Shown here piece by piece: positions 19,126 through 31,164 of a DNA stretch of 64,000 bases. The stretch comes from Kuschelorhynchus macadamiae (Eukaryota > Arthropoda > Insecta > Coleoptera > Curculionidae). Both the position numbers and the translations under genes were made by a program. The notes below the pieces were generated by a model, which saw nothing but the letters and a program-made list of their open reading frames with translations, was not told where the DNA came from and did no database searches. The stretch covers positions 1,526,001 to 1,590,000 of the forward strand of contig JAUTXW010000349.1 of the NCBI GenBank assembly GCA_030620095.1, read 5' to 3'. Positions within the stretch are counted from its first letter, which is position 1; each line of letters opens with the position of its first letter.

Positions 19126-19930
19126 GGACAAAACACAGAAGACCAAGACACGGACTTCTGCGTTAAAAAGTGCTTGAGGATGGATGCAATTAAATCAAAA
19201 CTTCTGAGCCTCCGTGCTCCTCAGAAGCTAGATCTTACTTGCAAAAATTCTTAAGCAACTATGTGGGCAACAAAAAGCTCCAAGAAGAGGACTCCCAGGT
19301 ACCTCAGCTGGATCCGGCGTGAGCTGCAGCTGAACCTGAAGTAAAAGAAGAGGATACCAGGTACCTCAACTGGCTCCGGCGCGAGCTGCAGTTGAACCTG
19401 AGGTAAAAGAACACCCCTCCTCCGCTCCTTACTGCAAGGACACGGAACAGCAGTGACACTGAGGGCCCAGAAGAGGACACACCAAGAAGACCAACACATG
19501 GATGGACGGAGGAACCTGGCATCGGCAAACTGGGCCAAGGACCAGTGGGACGCTGACAGTGGCAACCGAACAGACGGGAGGACGGATCAACAAGAGTAAC
19601 AACAACAGGTAAGACGACTACATCACTGACGATATTTTCTTTTTCAGATATACCAGTAACGAGAGGCGGCACAAAAACACCGTGCCAAAGAGGTAACACA
19701 CTCCCCTAGAGGTCCATGTCTTTTAGAGGGTCATCCCCTGAAGGACGGCATCAACCCCATCGAAGGACCTTGCTCAATGACGGTCCGTCTGATGGGGGCC
19801 CGGTGGGATTTAGTGGGTATGGCAATCTGTCAGGTGTAACAACCTGGCAGTAATGCGAGTCCAACACTGCCTCCATCCCAACCGGGATGGAGTCATGTGT
19901 AAAAGCATTCCCCATCGACACAAAAAAAAA
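19126..19930 (+). other. LINE-C 3' region with hairpin and poly(A)
   Basis: GC-rich, no convincing ORF. It contains a 62-bp direct repeat, then ends near 19870-19930 with CTCCATCCCAACCGGGATGG, a stable stem-loop, followed by CATCGACACAAAAAAAAA. This looks like a LINE 3' end with a recognition hairpin and poly(A) tail. Confidence 0.6.
19295..19418 (+). repeat. 62-bp tandem duplication in the LINE-C 3' region
   Basis: The block beginning CCAGGTACCTCAGCTGG near 19295 recurs 62 bases later as CCAGGTACCTCAACTGG, with a few substitutions. Both copies carry GAGCTGCAG.TGAACCTGA. Confidence 0.85.
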
Positions 19931-19986
19931 TGTATTTATCATTTCCGACTGCTTCGTGTTGTGCAAGTTTTATATATCTGTAAAAC

Positions 19987-20073
19987 ATGTCTGTAAATTA
20001 TTGTTCCGTCGAGGGCTGCGACAGTAAATTAGGAGAAACTCTCTCATTTTTTAGATGCCCGAAGGATTAAGCA
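19987..20073 (+). pseudogene. THAP domain, N-terminal half exon
   Basis: ATG at 19987 opens MSVNYCSVEGCDSKLGETLS, then FFRCPKD and a TAA. The C-x4-C pair and the FFRCPKD block match the start of a THAP zinc finger. A GTAAG donor follows at 20074. No second THAP half is seen just downstream; one occurs at 29088, but its splice phase does not match (phase 2 here, phase 0 there). Probably an orphan exon of a THAP-type transposon or gene. Confidence 0.6.
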
Positions 20074-20079
20074 AGGTAA

Positions 20080-21032
20080 GAAAATTAAATCGTGGACCTG
20101 GAAGAAGAGAGTGACATCTGAAAATCACTCAATTTTCAGGAGAAGCGTTTAAAGTTTACGGTCTTTTTAATTTTATTCTATTTTTTTTTTCGAGCACTGC
20201 TAGACCAATAATTTTTTTGACTGGTATGACAGATTTCATGCTTTTATTGAATCGCAAAATATCTTTTCGCTGTTGTTTCATATCAGAGAATAATTCACAG
20301 AAGTAACCTTTTTGAATATAAAAAAGACGAAGTTACTTCTCTAGTTTTATGACAAATAAAGAGTTTTATAAAGAAAAATGCTTAAATCTCAACTATATAT
20401 TAAAAAACTTACTTGAAAAATGGTATTTATTATTTTAGGTATCAAAAAACCAAGAATTAATCGAATATTTGCTAAAATATTTAAACTAAACAAGAATTTT
20501 GCAAAGTGTCCTGTAGGAAAAGCATCATACTTCTATATCTTTGTCAGATAACTAAGTCACTGATAACAAAAAAAAAACAACTAAGTAGGTATTTTTCAAA
20601 ATAAATAAACTAAAATCTAGTACATTATTGAAACTCAAAACTATTTGTCAGATAAGTAACTACTACTTATTTATTACTGGTATCTACAAAAATCAAAGGA
20701 ACAAAAATGCATTATTTCCTAAAATGACTGAAATAAAAAACTAAATAATGGCTTAAATTACCCTTGGCACAGCCTTTTTTAAACAACTTATAAAAAAAAA
20801 ACAAGCAACTGGTGCTGAAATAAGCAGCACATTTCTTTAACGCCATATAACTTTAGCAGTCTGGTAATTGTTCTGATGACAATTTTAACAATAAAAACTT
20901 GAAAGATATCAGATTGTTGAAAGATATCTGAAGCTGAAGAACTTACCCAAAGCTAACTTTAAAATAACCAAAACAAAGTTTTGCCTAATAATCTAAAACT
21001 TATTACTAGAAACTAGAATCTAGAAACAACAT
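20080..21032. other. AT-rich, no recognised feature
   Basis: About 950 bases of A/T-rich sequence with short poly-T and poly-A runs. I see no ORF, repeat ends or RNA gene. Confidence 0.5.
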
Positions 21033-23163
21033 CTACAAATTTTCAAAAAAACTTAGGTAGTATAAGGGTACACACTTCTTTTTTTTAATGAGATCTATCA
21101 GCCCGTTCTTTTTGGTATCTGATATACCAACTTTTGTTTTGTACGCTGGCTTAAGGTTAATGTTGTTCTGCTTTTGTTGTTGGTTTTTGCGAGTTTTAAT
21201 AGTAATTGAAATTTCTCTGAATTCTTCACCGTATGACGTTTTATAGTATAATGTTTCCAAATTATCCCTATGTAATTTAAAAACCTTAATGTCAGAAAAT
21301 CGAAAGTTTTTAGGGAAAGTTATTTGCAAATCAGATGCAAGTGCTTTTAAATCTTTTTTATATTTTGATGGCATAATTCATGTACAACATATGGGGTGCC
21401 AGTTTTTTTAGCCGTACGGATAAGACATGCATACTGGTCGGGAGCGTAAATTGAATTTGATTTCTTATATCGTTTAATTTCCCTGTCTATAGTTTCATGA
21501 ACACTATCCCCTTCATTTTGGGAGTGTCCAGTTACCAAAAACTTGTGTACAATGGACTTGATATTAAATAACTTTATAGCAAACAGGTAAGAAGCGAGGA
21601 CAAACTGGTTTTTGTTTTGCCCAGCGCAATTATAGGGAAAAAAATTATTTTTAGTCCATCTCCGGTATCAGTATTCTCACACATTTTTTGAAAGAAATCC
21701 AATATGCAACTACCAATTTCGTTGGCTCCCCGACGAGCTTCTCCTTCGTGCCATAGATAACAGGTTCCTTCTTTACTCTTTATGTCGTACAAAGTAAAGT
21801 TGAAAACATTCAGTTTGTATACGTAGTTAATAGAAGGATGATGCTTCTCCTACAGGACATGGTAGTATTGCTTGCATGTCATATACGATAACTTTTGTAA
21901 ATGGATCTTCCTTATTTCTATCTCCATCTTTCTCCATTCTGCTTAAATCTTTCTCCCTTATGTGTGTTTCATACTTTTCCTGCAAAACTTGCTTATCTTC
22001 TTCACTACAATTTTTGTATTGCAAACACAATTCGCACTGATTTTTTTTGGGTAAGTGGAATGCAATATTAAACTCCTCATTGAAGATCTTGCAATACATT
22101 AGATAGTTTGTAGCTGTTTTTTTTTGTTCTTTGCATATATTTTGGTAGTCGCGATGTAGATCTGCCATAGTTTTACTTCCCTCTATGTACTCCTTTTTTG
22201 TATGAGACCGGCAATAATGGCTTTCAATACGTGGAATAGACCGTATGTAATCCCTTATATCGTTTTTAATACTGTTATCAACTTTGTAATGATTTTCGTG
22301 CTTTCCACGTTTGTCAACTTCTAATACAATTCCACTGTCGCAGAATTTTTGTTTTTTGATCACAGTTTCAATCACTTTGTTATTGATGTCTAGCGTTGAG
22401 ATAAAAAAATTTTTACAGACTCTTACATTTTTGTTATCTACAATAAAATGGTATGCATTATTAGGTTTACGGGGGTTTTCTACATTACTGTATTTATATT
22501 TTGGCGTAATTTTTTGCAGATTTGCAGAAATAAACTCTTTGTGGAATTTTTTCAAAACATTTTAGCCTACATTTATTATCACATGGGGGTTTAAGTGATC
22601 TTGCGGGGTGTTCTTTTTTTATTTTTTCTTTGGTTCCATCTCCTTTTTTTATAACGCTTAAATAATTGTATTTTTTCCCTGCATTTCTTAACTGTTTGCT
22701 TACTTTCTTTTGCCATAGTTCGGGATTTAATTTTCTTTTCTTAGCGGTTTTTTCAACTGAAGTTGGATTCTTTACCTTCCTTTTTCGGGGTGTTTCCTCA
22801 ACATGCATTTCATCTTCAATATCCGACTCACCTTCTACTTGATATGACGGATCACACACGCTATCATCGCTACGGTAAGGATCGAATTTAGATGAGGACG
22901 TCGTTCTGGAGGACGTTGAACTGGACGACGTCGAACTGGAGGATGATGACGATGTGCTAGACGAGGATGATGAGCTTGTTGATGTTGAACGTCTTCGACT
23001 TTCATTTTGAGGTTGGGCAATGTGTAATATTTTAGTACTGGGCTCAGTGCCTACACTAGTAAAATCATTATTAGGGACACATATGGCAATCTCTTGAGGC
23101 TCAAGATCATTGTTTTCTAAAAAAAAGAAATAATTTTTAAATTGGTAATTTAGAGCCCGTGTA

Positions 23164-23262
23164 GACAGAGAGCGGTCAAGCGTTCATGAGTTCCGCGTTC
23201 TTTGTAACAGGTGGCGTTCAAGAACTTGACTTGAGCTTGACCGCTCTCTGTATCTTATTTGT
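23164..23262. repeat. Short hairpin with ACAGAGAGCGGTCAAGC arms
   Basis: ACAGAGAGCGGTCAAGC at about 23168 is mirrored by GCTTGACCGCTCTCTGT ending near 23254. The whole is about 95 bases and lies in the intron upstream of the long exon. A tiny MITE or fold-back insertion. Confidence 0.7.
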
Positions 23263-23303
23263 GCTTTTAATTTTAGGAATTTAGAAATTATTATTATTAT
23301 TAC

Positions 23304-23887
23304 CCGAAATCACTATTTCCTGATTATCAACAATACTTCTCATTATGGGAGCTTCAACTATCGACTGTTGGTTGTTGGTATTTACCTGATTAGCGACATT
23401 ATCTATATTACAAGAAATGCCATTAAAGACGTTTTCAAACTTATAAGAACCGTTGCCTAAAAAAATCAAAATATTGTAAGGGAAAATCAAATGTATATTT
23501 TTTGTATATATTTTTACCTGCAACCACTGTCTTCTGACGATCAACAACAATATTTGTCTTTATGAAAGCTTCCGCTACCAGACTATTTGGTTCTGTATTA
23601 GTATACACCTCATCGCAGACATTAGTAATGTTATTCGGAAGGACGTTTGCATCTTCTTGAATCTCATGGGATTTGGTGTCTAAAAAAATAAGAGGGAAAG
23701 GGAAATTATTTATTTGAAAGCTTTTTTGTTTGTACAAAAAAAACTTCTAATAGGTAAATAGTACCTGTAAACATTTTCTTCTGACGGTTACTAAAATTTG
23801 GAGCATTTGAACCACTGGTATTAACCAACACATTATTTAGGATTGCCAGCGTCCTCTTTTTATAAGACATTGTATGTTCTGGTATAT
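23304..23887 (-). repeat. Triplicated symmetrical exon
   Basis: Exons 23887-23765 (123 nt), 23679-23518 (162 nt) and 23456-23304 (153 nt) are all phase 1-1. Each has a T-rich acceptor ending in TAG and a G|GT donor after the aligned ends KKMFTG, KTVVAG and EIVISG. Aligned cores are NNVLVNT, DEVYTNTEPNSLVAEAFIK and NQVNTNNQQSIVEAPIM. Confidence 0.7.
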
Positions 23888-24765
23888 CTAAAAACAAAAA
23901 AACTTCTTATACTCTGTTCTCGTGGCGCGTAGCTTGTACTCGCAAAATTTTTTAATTTAGTGCCGAACACAGCTCTTTCCTGAAGGGTTTCCCCACCAGG
24001 GATGCCATGTTCTGTTAGCGATGGTGGAGTTTCGAATTTATTCGATTCTAATCGATTTTGGGGCGGAGCCACAGCCTTCTTTTTTCCTTGATCCCCTGCG
24101 GGGACGCTGTGCTCCATTTCTTCGTCGGTAAATAGCGAGTACATACTGCTTGCTCTTTGTCCTGTAGCTTGTGTGTTTTTTCTTAATACGGACCTGCGGT
24201 CCAGTCTAGTTTTTTGTCTGTTAAAGTCGTCGCCTTCGCAGATGGACGAAAGATCGACGTTTGACTTCCCACCCTGACTCTGTCGAGTAGGAGAGAAATC
24301 CAATTCAAATAATGATAATGGTTTTTTATTCTTTGAGGCTTTCTTAATCTCTAACGAACTGTCTTCGAATAGAGTTAGCAAAGAATCGCGCGAGCGGTTG
24401 TTATCAAGCAACATTGTTAGATTTTGTTCTTTTTCTTTATAGAATTTGTTCTTAATGGAAGATGAATTAAATTGACATTCTCTTCCTCGGGGCACCTCCA
24501 TGGAGGGGTCCTCCATGTAGGATGCTCCGGCAAAGGTATCAACTAGATATGTCCTATATGATTTGTCGTGTTTTTTGTAATAGTCAGGGGCATTTAAAGG
24601 CAAGCTTGCCAGGCACCCACCACTCACCCGGGGAATTTTGGAATGTTTGTTCCCCTCGCCAAGAGCTAGAGTGAGCGATTGCTCAAAAAGGGGGACGGTG
24701 TTGCTGGGCGAATGAATCTCTGATCTACCTCCCTTGGGAACTACTCCGGAAGTTGAAGTAGCCAT

Positions 24766-26759
24766 TGGTAGTCAGGTTTTAAAAAATCAGTTTAGTGAAA
24801 AAACAAAGTTCGGATATTCCGAACAAAACAAATGAGGGGCAACGGGCGTCAGTCGGGGGAAAGTCACTTAAAACTAAAGTAACGTCACCCGAGTGGAGTC
24901 CTATCCCTAAGTCTAAATCTAGGTTTAATTATAAAAAATCGTATGGATTTTATTTACTTATATAACCTATCTATATGGCCGTAGCCGTGTGTAGGCTTTT
25001 CCAAGTCCTTACACCACTAAATATTTCACCTTTCGAACTTAAGTCGAAACGTTTAAGAAAGCACTACGCACTGTCACTAGAAGTGTCTGTGTAGATACTT
25101 TAATGCTTTTAGTTTATTGTTTATGTTCATTCAATGTTGAGATTTAGTCAAAGTTCGCTCAACAGTATTTGTCCATACAAATAGTAATTGATCACAATTA
25201 CTAACACTGTCTTTTTGCTCACTTATCAAAGTCAATATAGTCAAAATAGATAATAACAAATCTCTCGTATTTGTTATTGTTTATAACAATTAGAATAACA
25301 CTGTGACTGCCCAGTAAAATCTTTTTATGTTACAACTTTAGTATCAAATTACAATTATACTTAACCTAGTCGAACTAACTAAGTGAATATCTTTTGTTAT
25401 TTAATTAAAATTAAAACTTTATTTATTTATGATAGTAAAATCAAAATAATCACTGTTTTAAAATTAGCAAAGTAGGTAAAATAAAAATGATATTTTTAAA
25501 TTAAAAATTAAAAATTTGGAAAAACTCAAAAAGATATTCTTTTCAAGCTTGCCTTTTTCCCTAATCTAATCGTCCACTCGGGTCACGCCGCTTAGGATAT
25601 TAGACGCGGAAATGTTTATATTATATTAATAATATTAATAGATTAATAATAAAATTATTAAAGTTAAAGTTATACTTTTATGATAGCAGTAAATAAGTTA
25701 TAAATATTTACACAGTTAAAAATATATATATCGATCAAATCAACTAAGAGATGCACGGTTTTTGCTAATTGTTCCTTATAATAAACAATCCTCTACACTT
25801 AAGAGAGATTGAGAACTTCAGGAACTGACGTGCTGTTTCTCTGGAGGGAATCTTTAAGTTTAGTTAAGAACGGATTCGCCAAGCGTACTTAATGCTAGGA
25901 TCCTATTTTATCTATTACAAGATCAAGTAAATAATATTTACAATTTGTTTAAACAATTAAGTTTATGTTAAATCAGAAAATGTCAAAATCGGTTTGTCAC
26001 AATCAGTAAATTTTTACAAAAATATGATTCGCCCAATTAAGGGTAGATCATAAAATACAAATCAAATAATACAAATGTTACAAGATAATCAAATATTATT
26101 ATGCAGTCAAAAATCGGTAAATCAAAATTTATAAGTTTTAAAAATGTTATGTGAGCAATTCGTTAAAAATTTAGAGTGAAATGAGCAATTCAAATTTCCC
26201 AAAATAAGCAAAGAACGGTAAACAGGTTTACGTTTTGAAAAAATGAGTGATAATTTATGCCAGAAGTTACAGAGTTTTAACTTTAACACTTGAACACTAG
26301 TTAGCTAAGGTTTTGAGCAAAGAATGGAAACTTGATCTGGAGAAACTGAGCTTGGAGAACGCTTAGAGGAGAAGAAGACCCAGAGTAAACAACTTTACCT
26401 ATTTCTTCCTCGCGCAATTTATAACAGCCAGTATTATCTCTTCCAGATGCCTCCTACTAGGCCATAAATCAAGAGAACCAGATTTAAGACCCGAGGACGA
26501 TCTTCACAATCAGAGCCCTACTAAGAACCTTAGTGCAATGGAACTTTTCAAGCAAAGATCCGGCGCATTCCAACGATGGGAACAAAGTGCAAGGTTCCTC
26601 TAGTAGTCTTCGGCTGTATCACTCAGAATGACAAAAAGAAACGCACTATTAACACTGCTTCCGACGCTTAGGAGGGTATATGAAAAATAGCTATTGCACT
26701 CACGAAATTTACACGTATACTGTTCGTTAGGAGAAGATCGAATTCTTTCGAAACAAAAA
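24766..26759. other. Leader/promoter-side region of the minus-strand gene, no ORF
   Basis: Two kilobases, AT-rich in the middle, with no significant ORF. If the minus-strand gene starts at the TATA motif of repeat R copy 2, this would be its 5' untranslated and intronic sequence. A near-palindrome TTCGGATATTCCGAA lies near 24811. Confidence 0.4.
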
Positions 26760-28265
26760 TCTGTCTATATTTATAATACGAAGTTTGACGTCACGGCGAC
26801 ACCCTTTTGCACGCTCTGGACCAATCCTGTGGATTGTGGGCGGAGTCCCGTGAACGAAACTGGTGCATTTTCTGTTCACTTTCGAACAAGATTTTATTGA
26901 GGACACATCTCCCTGGAAACTTTAAAGTCCCGTGGGATCCGTATTTTTGAGTTTTTTCTCAGTTTGGGATTTTTCCCTAGAATAGTATCACTTTATACGT
27001 ATTCTAGCCAAGTTTCAGATTTTTATTACAACTTTTTTCTTTTTGAAATTAAAAAATTCGTATAGCCTTAAAACTTTGTTAAACGATAGTTCTTTATTTA
27101 ATATTTAATCCTGTGAAAAATCAGATTTTTTCTGTCAGTCGTTTTATAGATATTGGACATTTTCACCAGGTCCTGGTGCATTACTTCCAACGTCGATTTC
27201 CTGGTTTTCTAGTTGTTTTTTCCAAAAATGTTTTATTACATTAAACTGTTCTTTTTGTAAGGGCTTTCATCCTGTGAAGGTCCCAAGTTGATACCTTTAA
27301 TTTGATTTTTTGTTTATCCAAAATTTTGACTAAGTCCAAAAAAGTGAAAAATTTTGTTTGCAAAAATTTTCCTATTTCCTTGAAAATTTGATATGTTGTA
27401 GATTAAATCATTGGGAAACTTTTTTGTCTAGTGACTTTTTTACGTCCGACGTCGCGTTTAGGCGCTACGGACGTAGCGTCCTTTTTCAGGAGTGGCATCT
27501 GCGACGCCTATCTTCTTTTGTTCATAATTTTGTCAATTGTTAATATATCTTCTTCAAATTTTGATACAAGGTGGCCCTAAGGGGTCTCTTTCGACTAGTC
27601 CTTACGGCACTTGTCTGTCTGGTTTAGAAAAAATTTTATTTAAGATTGAAATTGAAAAATTAAAATTTAACGAACTCGAATTTTTGAATTTTTTCCTTTA
27701 AAGCTAATTTTCTCTGTTATTTCTGAACGGATTTTAATCATTCTTTTACTGAAATGTGTGGTTTGATAAGGCCTTTTTGGGGATGTAAAAAGTTTTGTAA
27801 AATATTTTGTTTTTAGATTTTGAGAAATTTTAAACGTTGAATTTTATGTAGAAATAATAATGTTTTTGTAAAGATTTTTATATGAGCGTGAAGCGCATAT
27901 ACTAGAGATCATTTGTACAAAGTTTCATTTAATTATTTTGATTAGAAATATTTTTAATTAAATTTTATTCTTATAGAATTTCTGGAATCGAACAGACCAA
28001 TCCGATTACAGCGTGGGTAAATCTGATTGGCTGAAAGACTTGAATGCTTTGAAATGATTGGATGGAATGTTTCCATCGAATTTTCTAGATTAGGTGTGGT
28101 TACGTTTGTTATTCGATTTGGTTCGAAGCTCTAGAAGATGAGTTCTAGGCCTGTTTCCAATGTCTAATGCATGTAAATACATAGGGAATTCTTTTTTCTT
28201 TATTTTGGCCTAATTTTACTTGTAGAATTTGGTTAATTTTGGCAAAAAATGTGATATTACGACAA
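26760..28265 (-). repeat. Long repeat R, copy 2 (inverted)
   Basis: Inverted partner of 15530-16950. Reading the minus strand from 28265: TTGTCGTAATATCAC, ATTGGAAACAGGCCTAGAAC, AGCCAATCAGATT, ATTGGTCTGTTCGATTC, GGGACCTTCACAGGATGAAAG, CACCAGGACCTGGTG, GATTGGTCCAGAGCG, CGTGACGTCA, then a TATAAATATAG stretch near 26775. The two copies differ by many substitutions and indels, so they are old or independent insertions. Confidence 0.75.
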
Positions 28266-29087
28266 CTCATCCGGCTCAAAAAAATAATAAACAATTATGT
28301 AGGAACATAGTTCGTTTTTATGGGGAGCTTGTGAAAAATAAAGTTATTTTTGTAAATGGTACACATAATTATTTAGAAATTATCGGAAAGCAAGTTACAA
28401 AACAAAAAAAATCTGAGCGTAGTTCTTTAATATTTGGCTAGCCTATAAAGAAAACAATAATATTGGTAAAAGTCACAAATATTTATTTAAAAATTATTGG
28501 AAAGAGGGTTGTAATAAGACATATCACTTTATTGAATCAAAAATGTTTAATAAATAAAGTAACATTTCGGATTTTCACCGTATTGAATTTAAATAAATCC
28601 ATACAATATTACTTACCTTAGCATAAAGAAAATTATATTACTAAATGTATCACTTTTTCTAAACAGAAACTCACTTTTGTCAGAAGCCAACTCAAAATGT
28701 CACTTTTCTTAAGACAAATTGCGACGTCCTCTCTATGCAACGCTAAGTCATACTGAAATAACACCATCTTATTAATACGCGATGCGAGTAAACGTGGAAT
28801 TCAGTAAAGCGACAACATGCCATCTATCGGGTAATAAGTAAAGCTTACTTGTAACTTTTTTCTCCATAATAAAATATAATATTTTTATGATCGATTTCTG
28901 TTAAAACCTTAATTTAGCAAAATTTTGAGATGTCACCTTCTTCCTCCGGATGCACGAAATGTATTTCTGTAATCATAACTGTCCTGGTGTCCATAAGGAT
29001 GCTGTAATCTATATAAAAAACTAACTGCCCCAAATTTCTCGGAGCCGCGAATGTATATTTTATTATGTTTATTGCACATGTCAACAG
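28266..29087. other. AT-rich, no recognised gene
   Basis: No significant ORF. Two loosely similar stretches, near 28370 (ATTATTTAGAAATTATCGGAAAG) and 28480 (TTATTTAAAAATTATTGGAAAG), suggest an old partial duplication. Confidence 0.4.
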
Positions 29088-29427
29088 TGGAAAATTGCGT
29101 TAGGATTTATTGGCAAACACAGATATGCTAATCTTACAGCAGAACAATGTTATTCCAGAGTTAGAATATGCAGTCTTCATTTTAACGAACAGAGCTTCAG
29201 AAATGAAACAAAGAAACATATTAGATCTTGTGCAATCCCATCTCTAATGCTTCCTATATCACAAAGTAAGCTGCTTAATATTTTATAAATAGTAGGTAAA
29301 AAAATTAATCAATGATCATTTTCAGGCGAGTCCGACGTCTCAAGTAGCTTTGTATTAAACAAATTCTTTAGTCACGTTTCTGTACAAACAGACACTGATA
29401 TAAAGCCTAGTGAAGTTGTTCATAAAC
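29088..29427 (+). pseudogene. THAP domain C-terminal half, P-element-like
   Basis: Exon 29088-29265 after ...TCAACAG encodes the second half of a THAP finger. It contains YSRVRICSLHFNEQSF (C-x2-H pair) and the conserved CAIPSLMLP (AVPTIF-box position), then A|GTAAGC. A second exon, 29326-29427, joins in phase (SESDVSSSFVLNKFFSHVS) and ends C|GTAAGT. THAP fingers are the DNA-binding domains of P-element/THAP9 transposases. With the transposase remnant at 31165-31920 on the same strand, this is best read as one decayed P-type element or THAP9-like gene. Confidence 0.65.
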
Positions 29428-29559
29428 GTAAGTTTTTCTAAATAATTATTGCAAGTGTTATCATATACTATATGATGTATGTTAGTTGGCTTCTATATCT
29501 GTGTTTAATAGTGGAATAAATTAAGATCCGAAATATGACGTAAAAAGGGAAGTATTGTA

Positions 29560-30700
29560 ATTGTGAAAAAATATCCTTCCGAGATTTTTTTTGGTATTTA
29601 CGTTTCAGGGTTTCTTAATACCGAAAAACATGTTTTCTCAATTCCGTCGGTCTCTTTGTCTGTCTGTTCGCGGCCTAACTAGAAAACTTCTTGTCCGATC
29701 GACTTCAAATTTTGGTCAAAAATTAATAGTCATATGGGAACGACCTGGTAACATTTTGGTAAAAATCCAAAACAGTTGTCGAAAATGTCGGCGCAGTGAA
29801 ATATTAAAAAAATATTACTAAAAAACTACATAATCAATTTACCTCAAATTTTGCCCAAAAGTAAAGTGTTACGTAGTAAACGACTGGTAAAATTTTGGTT
29901 AGGAATACAAGATGGCGTAACAGAACGTCGGCCTAGTAAAATGCCTGAAAAAGCTACTTATTAGATTGATTTAAATTTCTTTGTAAAGAATTGATTGTGG
30001 TATATAGAAATTAACTTATACAATTGTGGTACGAATTTAAGATGACGAGCCGGAACAATATGGCGGTCAAATTATTATTTCTACATCTTCAAGAGTGGGA
30101 AAGTTGGTATAGTATGGGCAAGAAAAATAAAAAAACGTTTAAAGAGGGAGGGCGCGAAAACTAAAATTTATATAAAACATCGAGTAACATGGCTTTATAC
30201 GTGTTTTTAGGCATGCAGATTTCAATAATAACATCTGTGTGATTTTTTAGTACAAAATAAGTGGTAAAATTAAAGTAAGAGGGGTTGAAAATGGGTATAT
30301 TATATGGAAGTAGTGATTCCATTGGCTGCGTCTTTTTTATGTAAAAAATTCCCTGTGATTATTGTTTTTTAGGGTCCCTAGATGTCAAAAATATGTTTTT
30401 TCAAATCCGTTGGTCTGTTTGTCACTTCGTGATATAGCTAAAAACTACATACCCAATTGACTTTAAATTTTGGCCAAAAAATAGGGTTCATATTGGTATA
30501 ACCTGGCAATAATTTGGTAAAAATCCAATATGACCGAAAATTACTTTTCTTGTAAAAAAGAAGTAATGTAATCGTGAAAAAATTGCCTTTCGAGATTTTT
30601 TCAAATCTTCTCATTTTGGGATCCCTAGATGCCAAAAAATCCAAATTAATATATTTTGCTTTAGAATTTTCTAAAACGTCACCACTTTAGCTGATAGGGA
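29560..30700. repeat. Dispersed repeat with internal degenerate copies
   Basis: Segments near 29610-29790 and 30365-30540 share GTTTTTTCAAWTCCGTCGGTCT-like text, TGTCTG/TGTCAC, CTTCAAATTTTGG(T/C)C and CCTGG(T/C)AA.A(T)TTTGGTAAAAATCC. A third partial copy lies near 29840-29920. No ORF. It separates the THAP exons from the transposase remnant. Confidence 0.5.
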
Positions 30701-31164
30701 TTTATATTCATTTCTGAATAAAAATATTTTTTTAATTTGATTGAATTATTTTAAATAATTTATTAAAACGACAATGTCAATTTAGAAACTATTGTTATTA
30801 TAGTTTTATACTTACGTTTGAAAAAGTTCTTGATTTTTGTTTAGCAATCAATATTAGTCGCTGCAAGTTTAAATGGTAATTATTTTAGAAAATATTGAGG
30901 CAAAACATAATAAGTATCATATTTTTGGTAATGTCTCTTTAAGCTGGTTTTAAAAAAAGTAAAATATACAGGGCATTCCATTAAAAAATATATACATCTT
31001 GTTGCCCTGTACATAATATGAAAGGAAAGTTACCGAAAATCACCATCGGCCTATATGTTCCGTGTTTATCATTTTTTCAATTTTTTACGTACGATAAGGA
31101 ATAACAAAATTACGGGGGGTGATAGCTTATACGGTGTCACTTGGTAGATAAATATTGTATATTT

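Larger units (their letters stand above)
21033..24765 (-). pseudogene. Multi-exon DUF7869-type transposon-like gene, decayed
   Basis: Minus-strand gene. Exon 1 (24765-23913) starts MATSTSGVVPKGGRSEI, is Ser/Lys-rich and ends at A|GTATAAG. Three small phase 1-1 exons follow (23887-23765, 23679-23518, 23456-23304), then a long exon from 23116: a Ser/Thr-rich stretch, NPELWQKKVSKQLRNAGK, PPCDNKCRLKCFEK, IPRIESHYCRSHTKKEYIEG, HLPKKNQCELCLQYKNCSEE, VIVYDMQAILP, CYLWHEGEARRGANEIGSCI, VTGHSQNEGDSVHETI and FRFSDIKVFKLHRDN, ending near 21033. The last blocks resemble multicopy arthropod proteins annotated as DUF7869, which look like DDE transposases; I assign this from memory. There are frameshifts near 22550, 21830, 21650 and 21540 and a small deletion near 22550. 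Whether exon 1 belongs to the same gene is inferred from matching splice phase. Confidence 0.6.

Noticed and set aside
24766..28265. Complete LTR retrotransposon between the R repeats
   Set aside because: The repeats are inverted, not direct, and there is no reverse transcriptase, integrase or primer-binding site linked to them.
26694..28441. Small ORFs in repeat R copy 2 as genes
   Set aside because: Short, not conserved between the two copies of the repeat, and crossed by promoter-like motifs.
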